This document shows positions 35,192 to 48,100 of a stretch of 64,000 nt of DNA, in pieces. Below the pieces are notes generated by a model that saw only the letters and a program-made list of their open reading frames with translations, made no database searches and was not told the DNA's origin. The position numbers were made by a program, and so were the translations under genes. Within the stretch, counting starts at the first letter, position 1. Each line of letters starts with the position of its first letter. Origin of the DNA: Wocania ichthyoenteri Th78 (GTDB taxonomy: Bacteria; Bacteroidota; Bacteroidia; Flavobacteriales; Flavobacteriaceae); NCBI RefSeq assembly GCF_000789235.1, contig NZ_KN525716.1, forward strand, positions 496,001 to 560,000, in the 5' to 3' direction.

Positions 35192-38100
35192 ATGAAAAAA
35201 ATTACTCTTGTATGCGCCATCTTTTTATTAATAGCGCAAATTACTTTCTCTCAAAATGATAGCAAAGCTAAAGCTGAAAAGTATATATCCTCTAAAGGGG
35301 AGGTAACTTTTACTTTTAAAGTAGATAACAGTAGTGACATTGAAAAACACACAAAAGATTTTTCAATTGTTTATTATAATCCTAAAACCAAAATTGTTAA
35401 AGCATGGGCAAATGAAAAACAATTTAGAGTATTTGAATCTAAAAACATTCCTTTTGAAGTTCCAAAAAGTGAAAATGAAGTAGATGAAGCATTTATATAT
35501 GATAATTCTTCAAAAACTAAAAAAGAGAGTTTAGCAGCTAAAGGTCTAGCAAATACACTTACTTTTCCTGTTTCTAGCTATCCAACTTATGCAGATTATG
35601 CACAACAAATGCAAGACTTTGAGGATGACAATCCAACTTTAGTCGAAAAAATAAGTATTGGTACAACAACTCAAGGCGATAAAGAATTATTGTTTGTAAA
35701 AATATCAGATAATGTTGGAACAGATGAGCAAGAGCCAAAACTAATGCTAACTTCATCAATGCATGGTGATGAGATTGCTGGCTACCCAATGATGCTTAGT
35801 TTAATAAATTATATACTTACTGTTTACGCAGATACAGGACATTCAGACCACGCAAGAGTAAAAAACTTAGTAGAAAATGCTGAAATTTGGATTAACCCAA
35901 GTGCTAATCCAGATGGAACATACCATAACAGTCCTAGCAATACTTCAGTAGCTAATGCTAGAAGAGGTAATGCAAACAATATAGATTTAAATAGAAACTA
36001 CCCAGATAATGTTCAAGGTGCTCATACTGATGGCGAAGTTTATCAAGTTGAAACCTTAGCATTTATGGCTTTAGCAGATGCTAATCATTTTGTAATAGCT
36101 GCAAACTTTCATGGTGGCACAGAATTGGTAAACTATCCTTTTGATAATGCTTATGTAAGCCAATATACCCATCCAGATGGGGAATGGTTTGAATATACGG
36201 GTATTCAATATGCAACACATGCACAGAATGACAGTGATGCAGCTCCTTATAACGATACAACTTATATGACTGCTGATGATGACAGTAATGTCTACCCAAG
36301 TCCTGGTGTAACACATGGTGCAGAATGGTATCGTGTTTATGGTGGTCGTCAAGATTATATGAATTTTTATCATCAATGTAAAGAAATTACAATAGAATTA
36401 TCTGATACTAAAATTTTGCCTGCAAGCCAATTAGATGATTATTGGTATTATAACAGAGATGCTTTATTAGACTTTTTAACACAAGGGACTTATGGATTTA
36501 CAGGAGTTGTTAAAGATGCCAATACAAATAACCCCATTGATGCCACAGTAACTATTGTTGGTCATGATGCTTACGGATCGCACACAGTTACTGACATATC
36601 ACATGGTGATTATTATCGACCGATTAAAGGTGGAGGTGATACAGATCCAAATACAACTGGTGATAATAATGCAACGGCGACTTATGACATTCTTTTTGAA
36701 GCCCCTTGCTATGAATCATTTACCTTGACAAATCAAAGTATTGCAAATGACCAAAAAATCGTTTTACCAGATGTTTTATTAGTTCCTGCATCTGCAAGTG
36801 GACCTTCTAATCTTGTTACTTCAGATATTTCAGATACATCGGTAACAATTAGTTGGGGAGGAATTTATAATGCAACCTTTGACTATAGATATCGAGTAGT
36901 CGGTGCACCAACATGGACAACTACTAATACAAGTAACTCTTCGGAGGGACTTACTGGCTTAACACCTTCCACACAATATGAATTTCAAGTAAGAAGCACT
37001 TGTAATAGTAGCACTTCATCTTTCAGTAACTCCATACTTTTTACAACTACAGCATTACCTACTTGTACAGGATCATCTATTTCTTCTTTTCCTTACTCTG
37101 AAGGTTTTGAAAGCGATTTAGGTTCTTGGTCTCAAGCTGTAAATGGAAGTGTTGATGATATTGACTGGACTCGTAAACAAGAAGAAGGAGATGGTGACTC
37201 AACTCCTTCAAGCAATACAGGCCCTTCATTAGCTTCAGAAAATTCTTGGTTTTTATTCACAGAAGCATCAACAAATGTTTCTCCAGTTGGAAGTCCAAAT
37301 AAATCAGCTCATTTAATCAGCCCTTGTTTTGAATTAAGTGGTTATGAAAATGCCCAATTCACATTTGACACTCATATGTATGGTGCGAATATTGATGGTA
37401 CAGCTTCAATATCTTTAGATATTAGTATAGATAACGGTTCAAATTATACAAATCTATTTACAAATAATATACAACAACAAACTGCCAATGCAGATCCATG
37501 GACAACTCAAACTATAAATCTTTCCGCATATGACGGACAAACTATAAAACTTAGAATTAATGCGGTTACTGGTGGTGGATTTGCTAGTGATATTGCAATT
37601 GACAATATTAATTTAACAGCAGATGTTATAACATCAACAACGTGGTATCAAGATGCCGATAGTGATACATTTGGGAATCCATCTGTAAGTCAAGTAGCTG
37701 TTTCTCAACCAGCTGGTTACGTAGCAAACAATACCGATTGTGATGATACTGATGATACACTCCACCCAAATACCGTATGGTACTTAGGCGTGGATGCTGA
37801 TGGAGATTCGTTCTTTGGAAGTCAATTAACAGCAACACAATGTACAAACCCTGGTGGATACTCTTTAGTTGCACCAACGCTTGATGATTGTGATGATACT
37901 GATGATACACTCCACCCAAATACCGTATGGTACTTAGGCGTGGATGCTGATGGAGATTCGTTCTTTGGAAGTCAATTAACAGCAACACAATGTACAAACC
38001 CTGGTGGATACTCTTTAGTTGCACCAACGCTTGATGATTGTGATGATACTGATGATACACTCCACCCAAATACCGTATGGTACTTAGGCGTGGATGCTGA

Positions 38101-39316
38101 TGGAGATTCGTTCTTTGGAAGTCAATTAACAGCAACACAATGTACAAACCCTGGTGGATACTCTTTAGTTGCACCAACGCTTGATGATTGTGATGATACT
38201 GATGATACACTCCACCCAAATACCGTATGGTACTTAGGCGTGGATGCTGATGGAGATTCGTTCTTTGGAAGTCAATTAACAGCAACACAATGTACAAACC
38301 CTGGTGGATACTCTTTAGTTGCACCAACGCTTGATGATTGTGATGATACTGATGATACACTCCACCCAAATACCGTATGGTACTTAGGCGTGGATGCTGA
38401 TGGAGATTCGTTCTTTGGAAGTCAATTAACAGCAACACAATGTACAAACCCTGGTGGATACTCTTTAGTTGCACCAACGCTTGATGATTGTGATGATACT
38501 GATGATACACTCCACCCAAATACCGTATGGTACTTAGGCGTGGATGCTGATGGAGATTCGTTCTTTGGAAGTCAATTAACAGCAACACAATGTACAAACC
38601 CTGGTGGATACTCTTTAGTTGCACCAACGCTTGATGATTGTGATGATACTGATGATACACTCCACCCAAATACCGTATGGTACTTAGGCGTGGATGCTGA
38701 TGGAGATTCGTTCTTTGGAAGTCAATTAACAGCAACACAATGTACAAACCCTGGTGGATACTCTTTAGTTGCACCAACGCTTGATGATTGTGATGATACT
38801 GATGATACACTCCACCCAAATACCGTATGGTACTTAGGTGTGGATGCTGATGGAGATTCGTTCTTTGGAAGTCAATTAACAGCAACACAATGTACAAACC
38901 CTGGTGGATACTCTTTAGTTGCACCAACGCTTGATGATTGTGATGATACTGATCCGTCTGTAAACCCTGGGGCTACCGAAATTCCTAGTAACGGTATTGA
39001 TGATGACTGTAACGCTGCAACACCAGATGGTGCTTTAGATATTGATGATGATTTTAATCTTAACAATGTACTAATATCACCTAACCCCTTTAATAATAAT
39101 CTTAGCATTAAATTACCGCTTAGTTATAATAACAGCGAATTTAAAATCAAAATATTTGATTTGAATGGAAGACTGGTATTTAACAAACGGTATTCTAGTA
39201 TTAACGGAACAATAAATGTTTCTAACTTAAATAAGTTAGATCAAGCTCCATACTTATTAAAAATTATTAGTAATGAAACAGGACTGAATATTATTAGAAG
39301 ATTAATTAAATATTAA
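35192..39316 (+). CDS. secreted M14 zinc carboxypeptidase with FN3, MAM-like, MopE-like repeats and T9SS sorting domain
   Basis: This 1374-residue protein has a signal peptide (1-20). The M14 metallopeptidase domain covers about 125-435, with zinc ligands His191, Glu194 (MHGDE) and His307 (NFHGG), Arg268 (LNRNY) and catalytic Glu402 (ITIELSD). It continues with a carboxypeptidase regulatory-like domain (about 435-525), an FN3 domain (about 530-620) and a MAM-like jelly roll (about 625-800). Asp-rich MopE-like metal-binding units follow (about 810-1280), including eight almost identical 50-residue copies. The C-terminal ~75 residues (ISPNPFNNNLSI, FDLNGRLVF) form a type A T9SS sorting domain, so it is exported across the outer membrane and attached to the surface or released. 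It is followed by a strong terminator. Confidence 0.93.
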   Translation: MKKITLVCAIFLLIAQITFSQNDSKAKAEKYISSKGEVTFTFKVDNSSDIEKHTKDFSIVYYNPKTKIVKAWANEKQFRVFESKNIPFEVPKSENEVDEAFIYDNSSKTKKESLAAKGLANTLTFPVSSYPTYADYAQQMQDFEDDNPTLVEKISIGTTTQGDKELLFVKISDNVGTDEQEPKLMLTSSMHGDEIAGYPMMLSLINYILTVYADTGHSDHARVKNLVENAEIWINPSANPDGTYHNSPSNTSVANARRGNANNIDLNRNYPDNVQGAHTDGEVYQVETLAFMALADANHFVIAANFHGGTELVNYPFDNAYVSQYTHPDGEWFEYTGIQYATHAQNDSDAAPYNDTTYMTADDDSNVYPSPGVTHGAEWYRVYGGRQDYMNFYHQCKEITIELSDTKILPASQLDDYWYYNRDALLDFLTQGTYGFTGVVKDANTNNPIDATVTIVGHDAYGSHTVTDISHGDYYRPIKGGGDTDPNTTGDNNATATYDILFEAPCYESFTLTNQSIANDQKIVLPDVLLVPASASGPSNLVTSDISDTSVTISWGGIYNATFDYRYRVVGAPTWTTTNTSNSSEGLTGLTPSTQYEFQVRSTCNSSTSSFSNSILFTTTALPTCTGSSISSFPYSEGFESDLGSWSQAVNGSVDDIDWTRKQEEGDGDSTPSSNTGPSLASENSWFLFTEASTNVSPVGSPNKSAHLISPCFELSGYENAQFTFDTHMYGANIDGTASISLDISIDNGSNYTNLFTNNIQQQTANADPWTTQTINLSAYDGQTIKLRINAVTGGGFASDIAIDNINLTADVITSTTWYQDADSDTFGNPSVSQVAVSQPAGYVANNTDCDDTDDTLHPNTVWYLGVDADGDSFFGSQLTATQCTNPGGYSLVAPTLDDCDDTDDTLHPNTVWYLGVDADGDSFFGSQLTATQCTNPGGYSLVAPTLDDCDDTDDTLHPNTVWYLGVDADGDSFFGSQLTATQCTNPGGYSLVAPTLDDCDDTDDTLHPNTVWYLGVDADGDSFFGSQLTATQCTNPGGYSLVAPTLDDCDDTDDTLHPNTVWYLGVDADGDSFFGSQLTATQCTNPGGYSLVAPTLDDCDDTDDTLHPNTVWYLGVDADGDSFFGSQLTATQCTNPGGYSLVAPTLDDCDDTDDTLHPNTVWYLGVDADGDSFFGSQLTATQCTNPGGYSLVAPTLDDCDDTDDTLHPNTVWYLGVDADGDSFFGSQLTATQCTNPGGYSLVAPTLDDCDDTDPSVNPGATEIPSNGIDDDCNAATPDGALDIDDDFNLNNVLISPNPFNNNLSIKLPLSYNNSEFKIKIFDLNGRLVFNKRYSSINGTINVSNLNKLDQAPYLLKIISNETGLNIIRRLIKY
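37741..38940 (+). repeat. eight 150-bp tandem repeats inside the M14 gene
   Basis: Eight consecutive 150-bp units begin at 37741, 37891, 38041, 38191, 38341, 38491, 38641 and 38791. The only base difference I see is C to T near 38839 in the last copy. Each encodes 50 residues containing DDTDDTLHPN, VDADGDSFFG and a Cys pair, a MopE-like Asp-rich unit. The near identity at silent sites means recent expansion or gene conversion. The copy number may vary between strains or be misassembled. Confidence 0.97.
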
Positions 39317-39334
39317 TCTAACCAAACCAATTTA

Positions 39335-39368
39335 GAAAAGGGTTGAATATTAATATTCAACCCTTTTC
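39335..39368 (+). terminator. terminator after the M14 gene (perfect 34-bp palindrome)
   Basis: Two 17-base arms, the left one GAAAAGGGTTGAATATT, pair perfectly with no unpaired base, 18 bp past the stop. The arm is followed by TTGTTAT. In RNA the middle AT pairs would open to form the loop. It is a likely intrinsic terminator. Confidence 0.8.
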
Positions 39369-39480
39369 TTGTTATACACTATCTTAATTATCTAAACTTA
39401 AAAAATCATAATAAATATAAAAATATTAATACACTTATAATCAATTGATTAGAAACAAATAATGCATTTCAACGATTTTT

Positions 39481-39512
39481 TTTGCATTTCATAGAGTTTT
39501 AATGTATGTTTG
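39481..39512 (+). promoter_or_regulatory. promoter for the first LamG/T9SS gene
   Basis: TTTG (39481-39484) and TATGTTTG (39505-39512) are separated by 20 bp, an excellent match to the Bacteroidota primary sigma promoter TTTG-N19/20-TAnnTTTG. Transcription should start near 39519, leaving a leader of about 35 bases. Confidence 0.75.
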
Positions 39513-39553
39513 ACCATTAAAATAATTAGTCCCAAGCTAAAATTTAACCTCTT

Positions 39554-42500
39554 ATGAAAAAAATTACTTTTTTAATAAGGTCTAGTATACTTATTTTAAG
39601 TGTATTACTCTCAACAAGTACGATTTCACAAACATGTGTAACAGCACCAATAACTACATATCCATATAATGAAGGCTTTGAGTCTGGAATAGGAGTTTGG
39701 ACACAAGATGCTGGTGATGTCTTTGATTGGACAAATTTAAGTGGTCCAACTGGTTCTGGAGGTACTGGACCAACAACTGCTAATGGAGGGATATATTATA
39801 TGTATACTGAAGCTTCTAGCCCAAGAAGCTCTGGAGATACAGCAAATCTGGAAAGCCCTTGTTTTGATTTAACAAGTGCGTCTTCTGCTCAATTTTCTTT
39901 CTGGTATCACATGCTTGGTCCAAGTATGGGAACATTACATGTTGAGTTAAGTACAGATAATGGCTCTACTTATCCAACATCATTATGGTCTTTATCTGGA
40001 GATCAAGGTAATTCATGGACACAAATAAACCTTAATTTAACTCCTTATGTTGGTAGCACAATAAAAATTAGATTCAGAGGAGTAAGAGGGAGTAGCTACC
40101 AAAGTGACATGGCTATTGATGATATTGCTTTAACTGCTGTTTTAGGCCCAACTCCAGAAATAAATATTCAAGGTGCTGGAAACAATATAGTAAACGACCC
40201 TACATTGTCTAACACCCCTTCTATAACAAACGATACCGATTTTGGAAATGTTGATATCTCTATTGGTACAAATGCAAATACTTTTACAATACAAAATACA
40301 GGTACAGGTACACTTAACTTAACTGGTGGTCCTTTAGTAGTTATTGGTGGTGCAGATGCTACAGATTTTACAGTTACAGCAAATCCATCTGCATCAGTAG
40401 CAGCTAGTGGTAGTACAACATTTACTATTACATTTAATCCAAGTGCCTCGGGCTCACGAACTGCTACAGTGAGCATAGCAAACGATGATTCGGACGAAAA
40501 TCCATATACTTTTAACATACAAGGTACTGGTACAACCACATTACAAGAAATAGATATCACTGGAAATGGTAATAGCATACCCCATGATTTACTGTTAACT
40601 AATATCCCCTCAGCTACAAATGATACTGATTTTGGAAATGTTAATATAACTGGTAGTACAAATGCAAATACTTTTACTATTAATAATTTAGGAACTATAT
40701 CTGACTTAATTTTAACAGGTGCACCACTAGTACAAATTGGAGGTGCAAATGCTGCAGATTTTACAGTAACTACAGTACCCTCAACTCCAATTGCTGCAAG
40801 TAGTAGTACTACTTTTATAATAACTTTTAATCCTACTACTTTAGGAGTAAAAAACGCTACAGTTTCTATTGCGAATAATGATCCAACTGATGCAGAAAAT
40901 CCATACACTTTTAATATTCAAGGTACTGGTACAAATATATTAGCGCCTGGAGGTGTGGATACAAGTTTAGGTTTATGGTTAAAAGGTAATGATGGATTGA
41001 GTTATACTGATGGTCAGAGTGTGGGTCTTTGGTCTGATCAAGGTAATGGTGCAGATGCTACTGTTAATACTGCTGGTCAAGAACCTACGTACTATGATAA
41101 TGCAACCCAAAATATAAACTTTAACCCCGTTGTTAATTTTGATAACTTATCTACTGTATCAGATAGTAGTTATGACTATACGCAATTACCTCAAGAATAT
41201 CTAGAAGGTACTTCAGGCTTTTACAGCAACGAGGTTTTCATGGTTGTAATTCCTAATGTTACCGTAGATTCAAGTTTTGGTAGCATGGATATTTTTTGTT
41301 CAGATTCGAACCCTTCCGCAACTCAAAATGACGGTACTGGAATTGGTTTTGGTGCATATTCACAACGATTTAGTGGTGAGGTTTTTTGTTATGCACGTGC
41401 TTTATCTAGTGGAGTTAACTCTGGATTTGGTGTTGCAGAAACTGGTTCTGCTACTTATACAAATGCAGGTATAATCAATACAAGACATAATGTTGCTAAT
41501 AATGGTCAAGAATTATACTACAACGCCATAGATAAAGTAGACACAACATCTGATGCTGCAGCTTGGGCTACAATTACTGATGGCAAATTTTGGATTGGAC
41601 GTAGTGAAGGTTGGAGAGCTAGTCTTGACGGTAGAGTAGCCGAAATAATCACCTACTCATCTCGTAAAAGTGATGCAGACTTAACTCAAGAACGAAATAG
41701 AATACAATCTTATTTAGCTATAAAATATGGTATAACTTTAGGTGTTAATGGGACTTCTCAAGATTATGTAAATAGTGATGGAACTGTTATATGGGATCAG
41801 TCTACCAACTCTGGTTATAATTATGACATAGCTGGTATTGGTCGTGATGATAAATCTAAATTAAACCAAAAACAATCTAGTAGTATTAATAATGCTACAG
41901 ACGGAACTGGACTAATTGAGGGTATACTAACCATAGGTATATCAGATCTTTATAACACAAATAATTTAAACACAAATACATTTACAAACGATAAAGAATT
42001 TTTAACTTGGGGTAATAATGGAGCTGATTTAAACTTAGCGGCATCTATAATAAGTGTAGACATGAGTGCTGGAATTGGAGGGTTAACTACTCCTGTTTCA
42101 TTTACAGGTATGCAACGCATCTGGAAAGTTGTTGAAAATGGTGGTGATATTCCTTCTTGCAAAGTTAGAATTCCACAAAATGCAATAAGGAATATTACGC
42201 CTCCAGGAAGCTATTTAATGTTTATTTCTGATACACCAGTTTTTGACCCTACTGCAGATTATAGAGTATTAACTCCAGACGGAAGTGGAAACTTAGAAAC
42301 AGATTACGATTTTAATGCTACAAAATACATTACTTTTGGATATGCTCCTCAAGTAATAGTTGAGCGTTCTGTTTATTTTGATGGCTTAGTTGATTATATT
42401 GATGTTGAAGACAACTTAGATTTAAACACTAATACATTTACAATTTCTGCATGGATTAAAAGAGATACTGGAGCTATAAATGCTTCGATTGTTTCAAAAA

Positions 42501-44977
42501 GAGATGCAGCCAACACTGAAGGCTACGATTTTAGAATTAATGGCTCTGGAGAATTGGAATTCAATCTAAATGGTGGTGCATCAGAACTAACATCATCTGT
42601 TGCTATACCAGAAAACGAGTGGCATCAAGTAGCAGTAATTTATAATAGTGGTACTGCAACTTTATACATAGATGGTGTCGCAGATACCTCTGCATCATCC
42701 TTAGCAGCCCCAGTTGCAACGTCTCGAAAATTTCTAATTGCAGCTGCAGATGGTTACGACCCAAATACAACAGATTATTTTGCAGGAAATATAGATGAAG
42801 TACGCGTGTGGGATATTGCCCTTTCAGTAGATCAGCTACGTTATATTATGAATCAAGAAATCATAGATGCTAGTGTAGTGCCAACACCAACGCTAATACA
42901 AGGAGATATAATCCCTACAACCATTACAAATAATGAAATAGCATCTATTCCTTGGTCTAGTTTAGCTGGATATTACCCAATGTCTGTGTACACTTACACA
43001 AACACAAACGATATGTCTGGTAATAATCATCAAGGAGCCTTAAGAAATTTAGATACTGTAGATTACCAAACTGCACCATTCCCTTACGAATCGCAAGCAG
43101 CTGGTTCATGGGATGCAGATGCTACTTGGTTAAATAATACGGTACAAACATTGCCAAATACATTTTCTATTATTGATGGCACAACACCAATTGATTGGAA
43201 TATTGTTGAGATTAATAATGATATATATTTAGGCGCATCACCAACTGGTGTGAGATCAAGAGATTGTTCTGTACAAGGCTTAATTATAAATAGTGGCGAC
43301 TTACAAGTTAATGGAGATACAGCATCAAACGATGGTATAGGTTTAACTGTTACCCATTATTTAAAACTTGATGGCACTATAGATTTAGAAGGCGAATCTC
43401 AACTTATACAAACAGATGGTAGCGATTTAAATCTTACTAGTTCTGGAACTTTAGAAAGAGATCAACAAGGAAATTCTAATACTTATTTATATAACTATTG
43501 GTGTTCACCTGTTGGTGTAAGTAATGCTACAACAAATAATAATAGTTATACACTAAATGATATATTTACCAATGTTACCTTTTTAACCTCTGGATATAAT
43601 GGTAATACTTCGCCGGCAATTGCAGACTACTGGATTTGGAAATACACCAACTTAACTGCTGATGAATACGCTTTATGGCAACATGTTAGAAGCACTGGAA
43701 CATTAAATACAGGAGAAGGCTTTACCATGAAAGGCCCAGGTACTGCTACACCAGACCAAAACTATATATTACGAGGCAAACCAAATAATGGAGATTTTAC
43801 ATTGCCACTAGGTTTAGGAAACGAATATTTAATGGGCAACCCATACCCATCAGCAATGGATGCCGACGAGTTTATTAGAGACAACATTAGTGCTGCCGAT
43901 GGCGGTAAAGCAGGTAATACAGACAACGTTATTAATGGGGCATTGTATTTCTGGGATCATTTTGCCAACAACACGCATGTTTTAAAAAACTATGAGGGTG
44001 GATATGCTACATATACATTAATGGGTAGTACTATGGCTATTTCTAATGACGCCAGAATTAATGCTTCTGGAGCGTCATCCGGAAGACTCCCTAGAAGATA
44101 TATTCCCGTTGGACAAGGCTTTTTTGTGTCATCAATTGCTGATGCTGGTTTAACCGGCTTAACCCAACCAATAGCTGGTGGTAGTGTTCAATTTAAAAAT
44201 AGCCAACGTGCTTTTATGAAAGAAAGTGTTGCACAATCACTGTTTGTTAAAAACGGATCTAAAACTAAGTCTTCTGCCAAAAATCAAGACACAGATACAC
44301 GGCAAAAAATTAGATTAATGTATGACTCACCAGACGGATATCATCGTCAATTACTAGTTGGAGTAGATGCTAATGCCTCAAATAATTTCGATTTAGGTTA
44401 CGATGCCCTACTTGCTGAAACTAATGATGAGGATATGTATTGGCAGTTTAGTAGTGCTAATTTTATAATACAAGCGGTTAATAATTTTAATGAAGACCAA
44501 ACACTTCCTATAGGTGTAAAAACTAACAAACAAGGTTTAGCAACTATAAAAATTGACGCCTTAGAAAATATTGAAAATACAACTGATATTTATTTACATG
44601 ATAAAGAATTAGATACCTATCATGATTTAAAACAAAGTAATTACGAAGTTTATTTAGAAGCAGGCGAGTATTCAGGTCGTTTCGAAATTACTTTTACCAA
44701 TGCATCAAAAGCTTTAGGAGCTGATGATTTTGAAAACACGACCCTAGAAGTCTATTTTTCTAACGAAAAAGAAAGCTTTATTGTGCACAACCCAGATTTA
44801 AAATATATAGAGTCTGTAAGTGTTTACAATATTTTAGGGCAATCTATTTATGAATTTAATAGTAAATCTTCTAAAAACTACATAGAACACAAAACAAAAA
44901 GTATAATGACAGGCGTTTATATTGTAAAAATGAAAACAGATAATAGTATACTTTCTAAAAAAATATTAATAAAATAG
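39554..44977 (+). CDS. very large secreted LamG-domain protein with T9SS sorting domain
   Basis: This 1807-residue protein has a signal peptide (to about residue 26) and a MAM-like domain (about 28-200; [16 protein letters not shown]). Two choice-of-anchor-D-like beta domains follow (about 205-330 and 335-460; [25 protein letters not shown]), then a DUF8202-like domain (about 465-790; [31 protein letters not shown]). A LamG jelly roll lies at about 935-1110 ([25 protein letters not shown]). A long beta-rich region precedes a type A T9SS sorting domain ([22 protein letters not shown]). No catalytic domain is recognised, so it is probably a surface adhesin or glycan-binding protein. Its C-terminal ~600 residues are homologous to the next gene. 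Precise domain borders are approximate. Confidence 0.85.
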   Translation: MKKITFLIRSSILILSVLLSTSTISQTCVTAPITTYPYNEGFESGIGVWTQDAGDVFDWTNLSGPTGSGGTGPTTANGGIYYMYTEASSPRSSGDTANLESPCFDLTSASSAQFSFWYHMLGPSMGTLHVELSTDNGSTYPTSLWSLSGDQGNSWTQINLNLTPYVGSTIKIRFRGVRGSSYQSDMAIDDIALTAVLGPTPEINIQGAGNNIVNDPTLSNTPSITNDTDFGNVDISIGTNANTFTIQNTGTGTLNLTGGPLVVIGGADATDFTVTANPSASVAASGSTTFTITFNPSASGSRTATVSIANDDSDENPYTFNIQGTGTTTLQEIDITGNGNSIPHDLLLTNIPSATNDTDFGNVNITGSTNANTFTINNLGTISDLILTGAPLVQIGGANAADFTVTTVPSTPIAASSSTTFIITFNPTTLGVKNATVSIANNDPTDAENPYTFNIQGTGTNILAPGGVDTSLGLWLKGNDGLSYTDGQSVGLWSDQGNGADATVNTAGQEPTYYDNATQNINFNPVVNFDNLSTVSDSSYDYTQLPQEYLEGTSGFYSNEVFMVVIPNVTVDSSFGSMDIFCSDSNPSATQNDGTGIGFGAYSQRFSGEVFCYARALSSGVNSGFGVAETGSATYTNAGIINTRHNVANNGQELYYNAIDKVDTTSDAAAWATITDGKFWIGRSEGWRASLDGRVAEIITYSSRKSDADLTQERNRIQSYLAIKYGITLGVNGTSQDYVNSDGTVIWDQSTNSGYNYDIAGIGRDDKSKLNQKQSSSINNATDGTGLIEGILTIGISDLYNTNNLNTNTFTNDKEFLTWGNNGADLNLAASIISVDMSAGIGGLTTPVSFTGMQRIWKVVENGGDIPSCKVRIPQNAIRNITPPGSYLMFISDTPVFDPTADYRVLTPDGSGNLETDYDFNATKYITFGYAPQVIVERSVYFDGLVDYIDVEDNLDLNTNTFTISAWIKRDTGAINASIVSKRDAANTEGYDFRINGSGELEFNLNGGASELTSSVAIPENEWHQVAVIYNSGTATLYIDGVADTSASSLAAPVATSRKFLIAAADGYDPNTTDYFAGNIDEVRVWDIALSVDQLRYIMNQEIIDASVVPTPTLIQGDIIPTTITNNEIASIPWSSLAGYYPMSVYTYTNTNDMSGNNHQGALRNLDTVDYQTAPFPYESQAAGSWDADATWLNNTVQTLPNTFSIIDGTTPIDWNIVEINNDIYLGASPTGVRSRDCSVQGLIINSGDLQVNGDTASNDGIGLTVTHYLKLDGTIDLEGESQLIQTDGSDLNLTSSGTLERDQQGNSNTYLYNYWCSPVGVSNATTNNNSYTLNDIFTNVTFLTSGYNGNTSPAIADYWIWKYTNLTADEYALWQHVRSTGTLNTGEGFTMKGPGTATPDQNYILRGKPNNGDFTLPLGLGNEYLMGNPYPSAMDADEFIRDNISAADGGKAGNTDNVINGALYFWDHFANNTHVLKNYEGGYATYTLMGSTMAISNDARINASGASSGRLPRRYIPVGQGFFVSSIADAGLTGLTQPIAGGSVQFKNSQRAFMKESVAQSLFVKNGSKTKSSAKNQDTDTRQKIRLMYDSPDGYHRQLLVGVDANASNNFDLGYDALLAETNDEDMYWQFSSANFIIQAVNNFNEDQTLPIGVKTNKQGLATIKIDALENIENTTDIYLHDKELDTYHDLKQSNYEVYLEAGEYSGRFEITFTNASKALGADDFENTTLEVYFSNEKESFIVHNPDLKYIESVSVYNILGQSIYEFNSKSSKNYIEHKTKSIMTGVYIVKMKTDNSILSKKILIK

Positions 44978-45024
44978 TTGAAGTGTAGACCCCAAATCTA
45001 TTTTTTACTTAACTATGCTTTGTT

Positions 45025-45055
45025 AGAGCCCTGAATTAATTTAGGGCTCTTTTAT
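45025..45055 (+). terminator. terminator after the first LamG gene
   Basis: Arms AGAGCCCT (45025-45032) and AGGGCTCT (45043-45050) form a GC-rich stem, followed by TTTTATTT. It is 47 bp past the stop and before the next gene's promoter. Confidence 0.85.
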
Positions 45056-45096
45056 TTCATAAAAAATCATTTAAACGATTTTTTATGCTTTTTATC

Positions 45097-45126
45097 GATG
45101 TTTTTAAAAATAATTACTTACATTTG
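45097..45126 (+). promoter_or_regulatory. candidate promoter for the second LamG gene
   Basis: TACATTTG (45119-45126) matches TAnnTTTG exactly. The -33 position holds only GATG (45097-45100), a weak match at 18 bp. The leader before the ATG (TTAGCCCCAACTAAATTAAC, then CTGCTT) closely resembles that of the gene at 39554. Confidence 0.5.
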
Positions 45127-45180
45127 TTTTTACAAGCTATTGACAGTTAAATATTTAGCCCCAACTAAATTAACCTGCTT

Positions 45181-48100
45181 ATGAGAAATTTTATACTTTT
45201 TAAAGTACTGATTGTATTTGTTTTATTTTCTTATACAACACACGCCCAAGACTCTGATGGAGATGGCGTACCTGATTCAGTTGATATAGATGATGATAAC
45301 GATGGTATTATTGATACTTATGAGTGCTCTGCTACTATTCAATTTAATAACGCTTCATTACTTACAGCTACTGATTTAGATGATGTAAAAGCTGGTGAAA
45401 AAGTAATTTATTCCAATGCGCTTTTATATCAAAACCAATATTATGATATCGTTTTAACTATTATAACTATTAATGGATCATTTACTGTAGATTGTAATAA
45501 TGAATTACGTGTAGATGGTTTTGATTCTAGTACTGATGAGTATATAACATATTCTTTTGATTTAGTAGAAGCAGGAACAGCAACTCCAAGTAACCCAATT
45601 GGTATACCTGCAATTTTATATGGAATGGTTTTAGAATCAAGAGATATTGATACAAGAAGCGGTGACGATTTTACCGAAATAGCTGGATTCAATCCATCAA
45701 CTTCAACATCATCAGTAACAGGATATTTAAATGCTACAACCAACTTAGAGCAAGCAGGGTTTATTAATGGAGGAGGTCCAACAGGTTATACTACATATAG
45801 GTTAGACCCTACAATTGCCGGATCAACTACAGATTGGGAAGACGAACCTCATGATGGAGGAACACAAGGTAATGACCCTGACTTTTATTTATATATGGAA
45901 TTTGATATATTTTCTCATGTCGATTTATTGTACGGAGCAACTGGGACAGTTACTACTAGTACTCGATTAACCAATTTTGGAGTAAGTTCTAAATGTGATT
46001 TTGATAACGATAATATTTTAGATACTGTAGATATAGATAGTGACAATGATGGAATACCAGATAATGTAGAAGCACAACCAACTATAGGATACATACCTCC
46101 AAGTAATGTTAGTAGCAGTATAACTGATGCAAATGGCAATGGTCTTGATGACGTTTATGAATCTGCCATGGGAGGCACAGACTTAAACAACTTAGAAGAT
46201 ACAGATGGTGACAAATTAAAAGATTATTTAGATAGCGATACGGATAATGATGGAACACCTGATATTCAAGAAAATGGTCAAGCAAATATTTTGAGTGGAT
46301 TAGATGTTGATAATGATGGTTTAGACGATGTTTTTGATGTAGTTTTTGCCTATTTAGATATAAACGATGAAGTAAGTGTAGGCGATATTGCAGATTTAAC
46401 AAATTCATTTGAAGATGTTGATAGCGATGCTACTATTGGAGGAGATTTAGATTACAGAGATTTATTTGATATTAACCCCCCAGTTATTGCATCTATTGAT
46501 TTTGATGGAATAGACGATTATTTATCTAGAGCATCTTTTATTAATGGCTTAAATGACGTAACCTTAATGGCTTGGATAAAATCTGATGCTGGCAATTCAA
46601 CCAATATGGTTATTGCAGGAGAAGATACAGGATGTAAATTATGGTTAGAAAATGGAAATACGCCTAAGTTTACAATAAAATCAGCTGGAAACTCAGAGAC
46701 AACTGTAAGTTGTAGTTCTATTAGCTTTGATGAATGGCATCATATTACAGGAACTTATAAAAGTTCAACAGGATTAATAAGCTTGTATTTAGATGGTGCT
46801 CTATTAAGCTCTACTAATGTTACTAATACAGGAGCAGTAATAGAAAACACTGAAGATTCTAATGAGGATTTTGAAGTAGGTAGATTATCAACAGATGTAA
46901 GTAATAAAGAATACTTTAAAGGAAACATAGATGAAGTTAGAGTATTTAACACAGCACTTATTCCTGATCAAATTCAACAAATGGTATACCAGGAAATTGA
47001 AAATAACTCTGGAAACATAAGAGGAAGTATTATTCCCAAAAATATTGGAGATATATCGGGATGCAGTACCATCCTTTGGAATAATTTAATAGCCTATTAC
47101 CCAATGACAAATATAAAAAAGGGCACAACTTCTGATTATTCAGGATATGATAAAGAATTGTATTTAAACTATATAACCACAATTCAAGAGCAAACAGCAC
47201 CAATGCCTTATAAAGCTTCTAACAATGGAGCTTGGTCTACCGAAGGAACTTGGCAGTATGGTAATGTATGGGATATTGAAAATATATCAAGCAATAAAGA
47301 TTGGTGTATTGTAGCTATAAAAAACGATGTAAACACATCTAATAGTCATAGCACATTAGGTTTATTGATTGATTCTGGATCAACATTAACTATTAATAAT
47401 GATAAAGAGCTAAACAATAGCTGGTATTTAAAATTAGATGGTAAAATCGATTTACAAGGCGAGTCTCAACTAATACAAGGCGCAGATAGCTCATTAGATG
47501 TTACAAGTGCTGGTACACTAGAACGCGATCAACAAGGCACTAAAGATTTGTATACTTATAATTATTGGTCCTCACCTGTTGGTTTAAGTAATACAACAAG
47601 CAATAATAATAGCTATACATTAAACGATATACTTAATGATGGATCAGTAGCTACTAATCCACTTCCAATTAATTTTGTAACGGGTTATAATGGAGCTCCT
47701 GGAACTCCTGGAACGACACCTGTTGGCATTGCAAGCTATTGGGTTTGGAAGTACGCCAATAGATTAACCGATGATTATGCATCATGGCAACACGTAAAAA
47801 ATACGGGGACTGTATTAGCTGGCGAAGGTTACACTATGAAAGGTGTTGATAATAGTCCAACATCGTTTACCGAAGAGCAAAACTATGTATTCAACGGGAA
47901 ACCTAACAATGGTGATATAAAATTAACCCTATCTGCCGGAAACGACTATTTAGTTGGTAACCCGTACGCATCAGCTATAGATGCCAACGAGTTTATACTA
48001 GACAACATTAGTGCTGGAGCAGGTAGAGCAGCAACCAATATTATTGATGGCACACTATACTTCTGGGATCATTTTGCTGGCAACACACACATTTTACGTG

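Noticed and set aside
37626-38927. 433-residue open frame on the minus strand across the M14 repeats
   Set aside because: It is the antisense of the tandem repeat, itself a perfect repeat, with no signal, domain or start context. It stays open only because the repeat unit is a multiple of three.
37741-38940. Possible CRISPR array
   Set aside because: The repeat units are 150 bp with no variable spacers and are in frame within a coding gene.
40168-40908. 246-residue minus-strand open frame
   Set aside because: It lies antisense to the choice-of-anchor-D-like repeats of the first LamG protein and has no recognisable domain or promoter.
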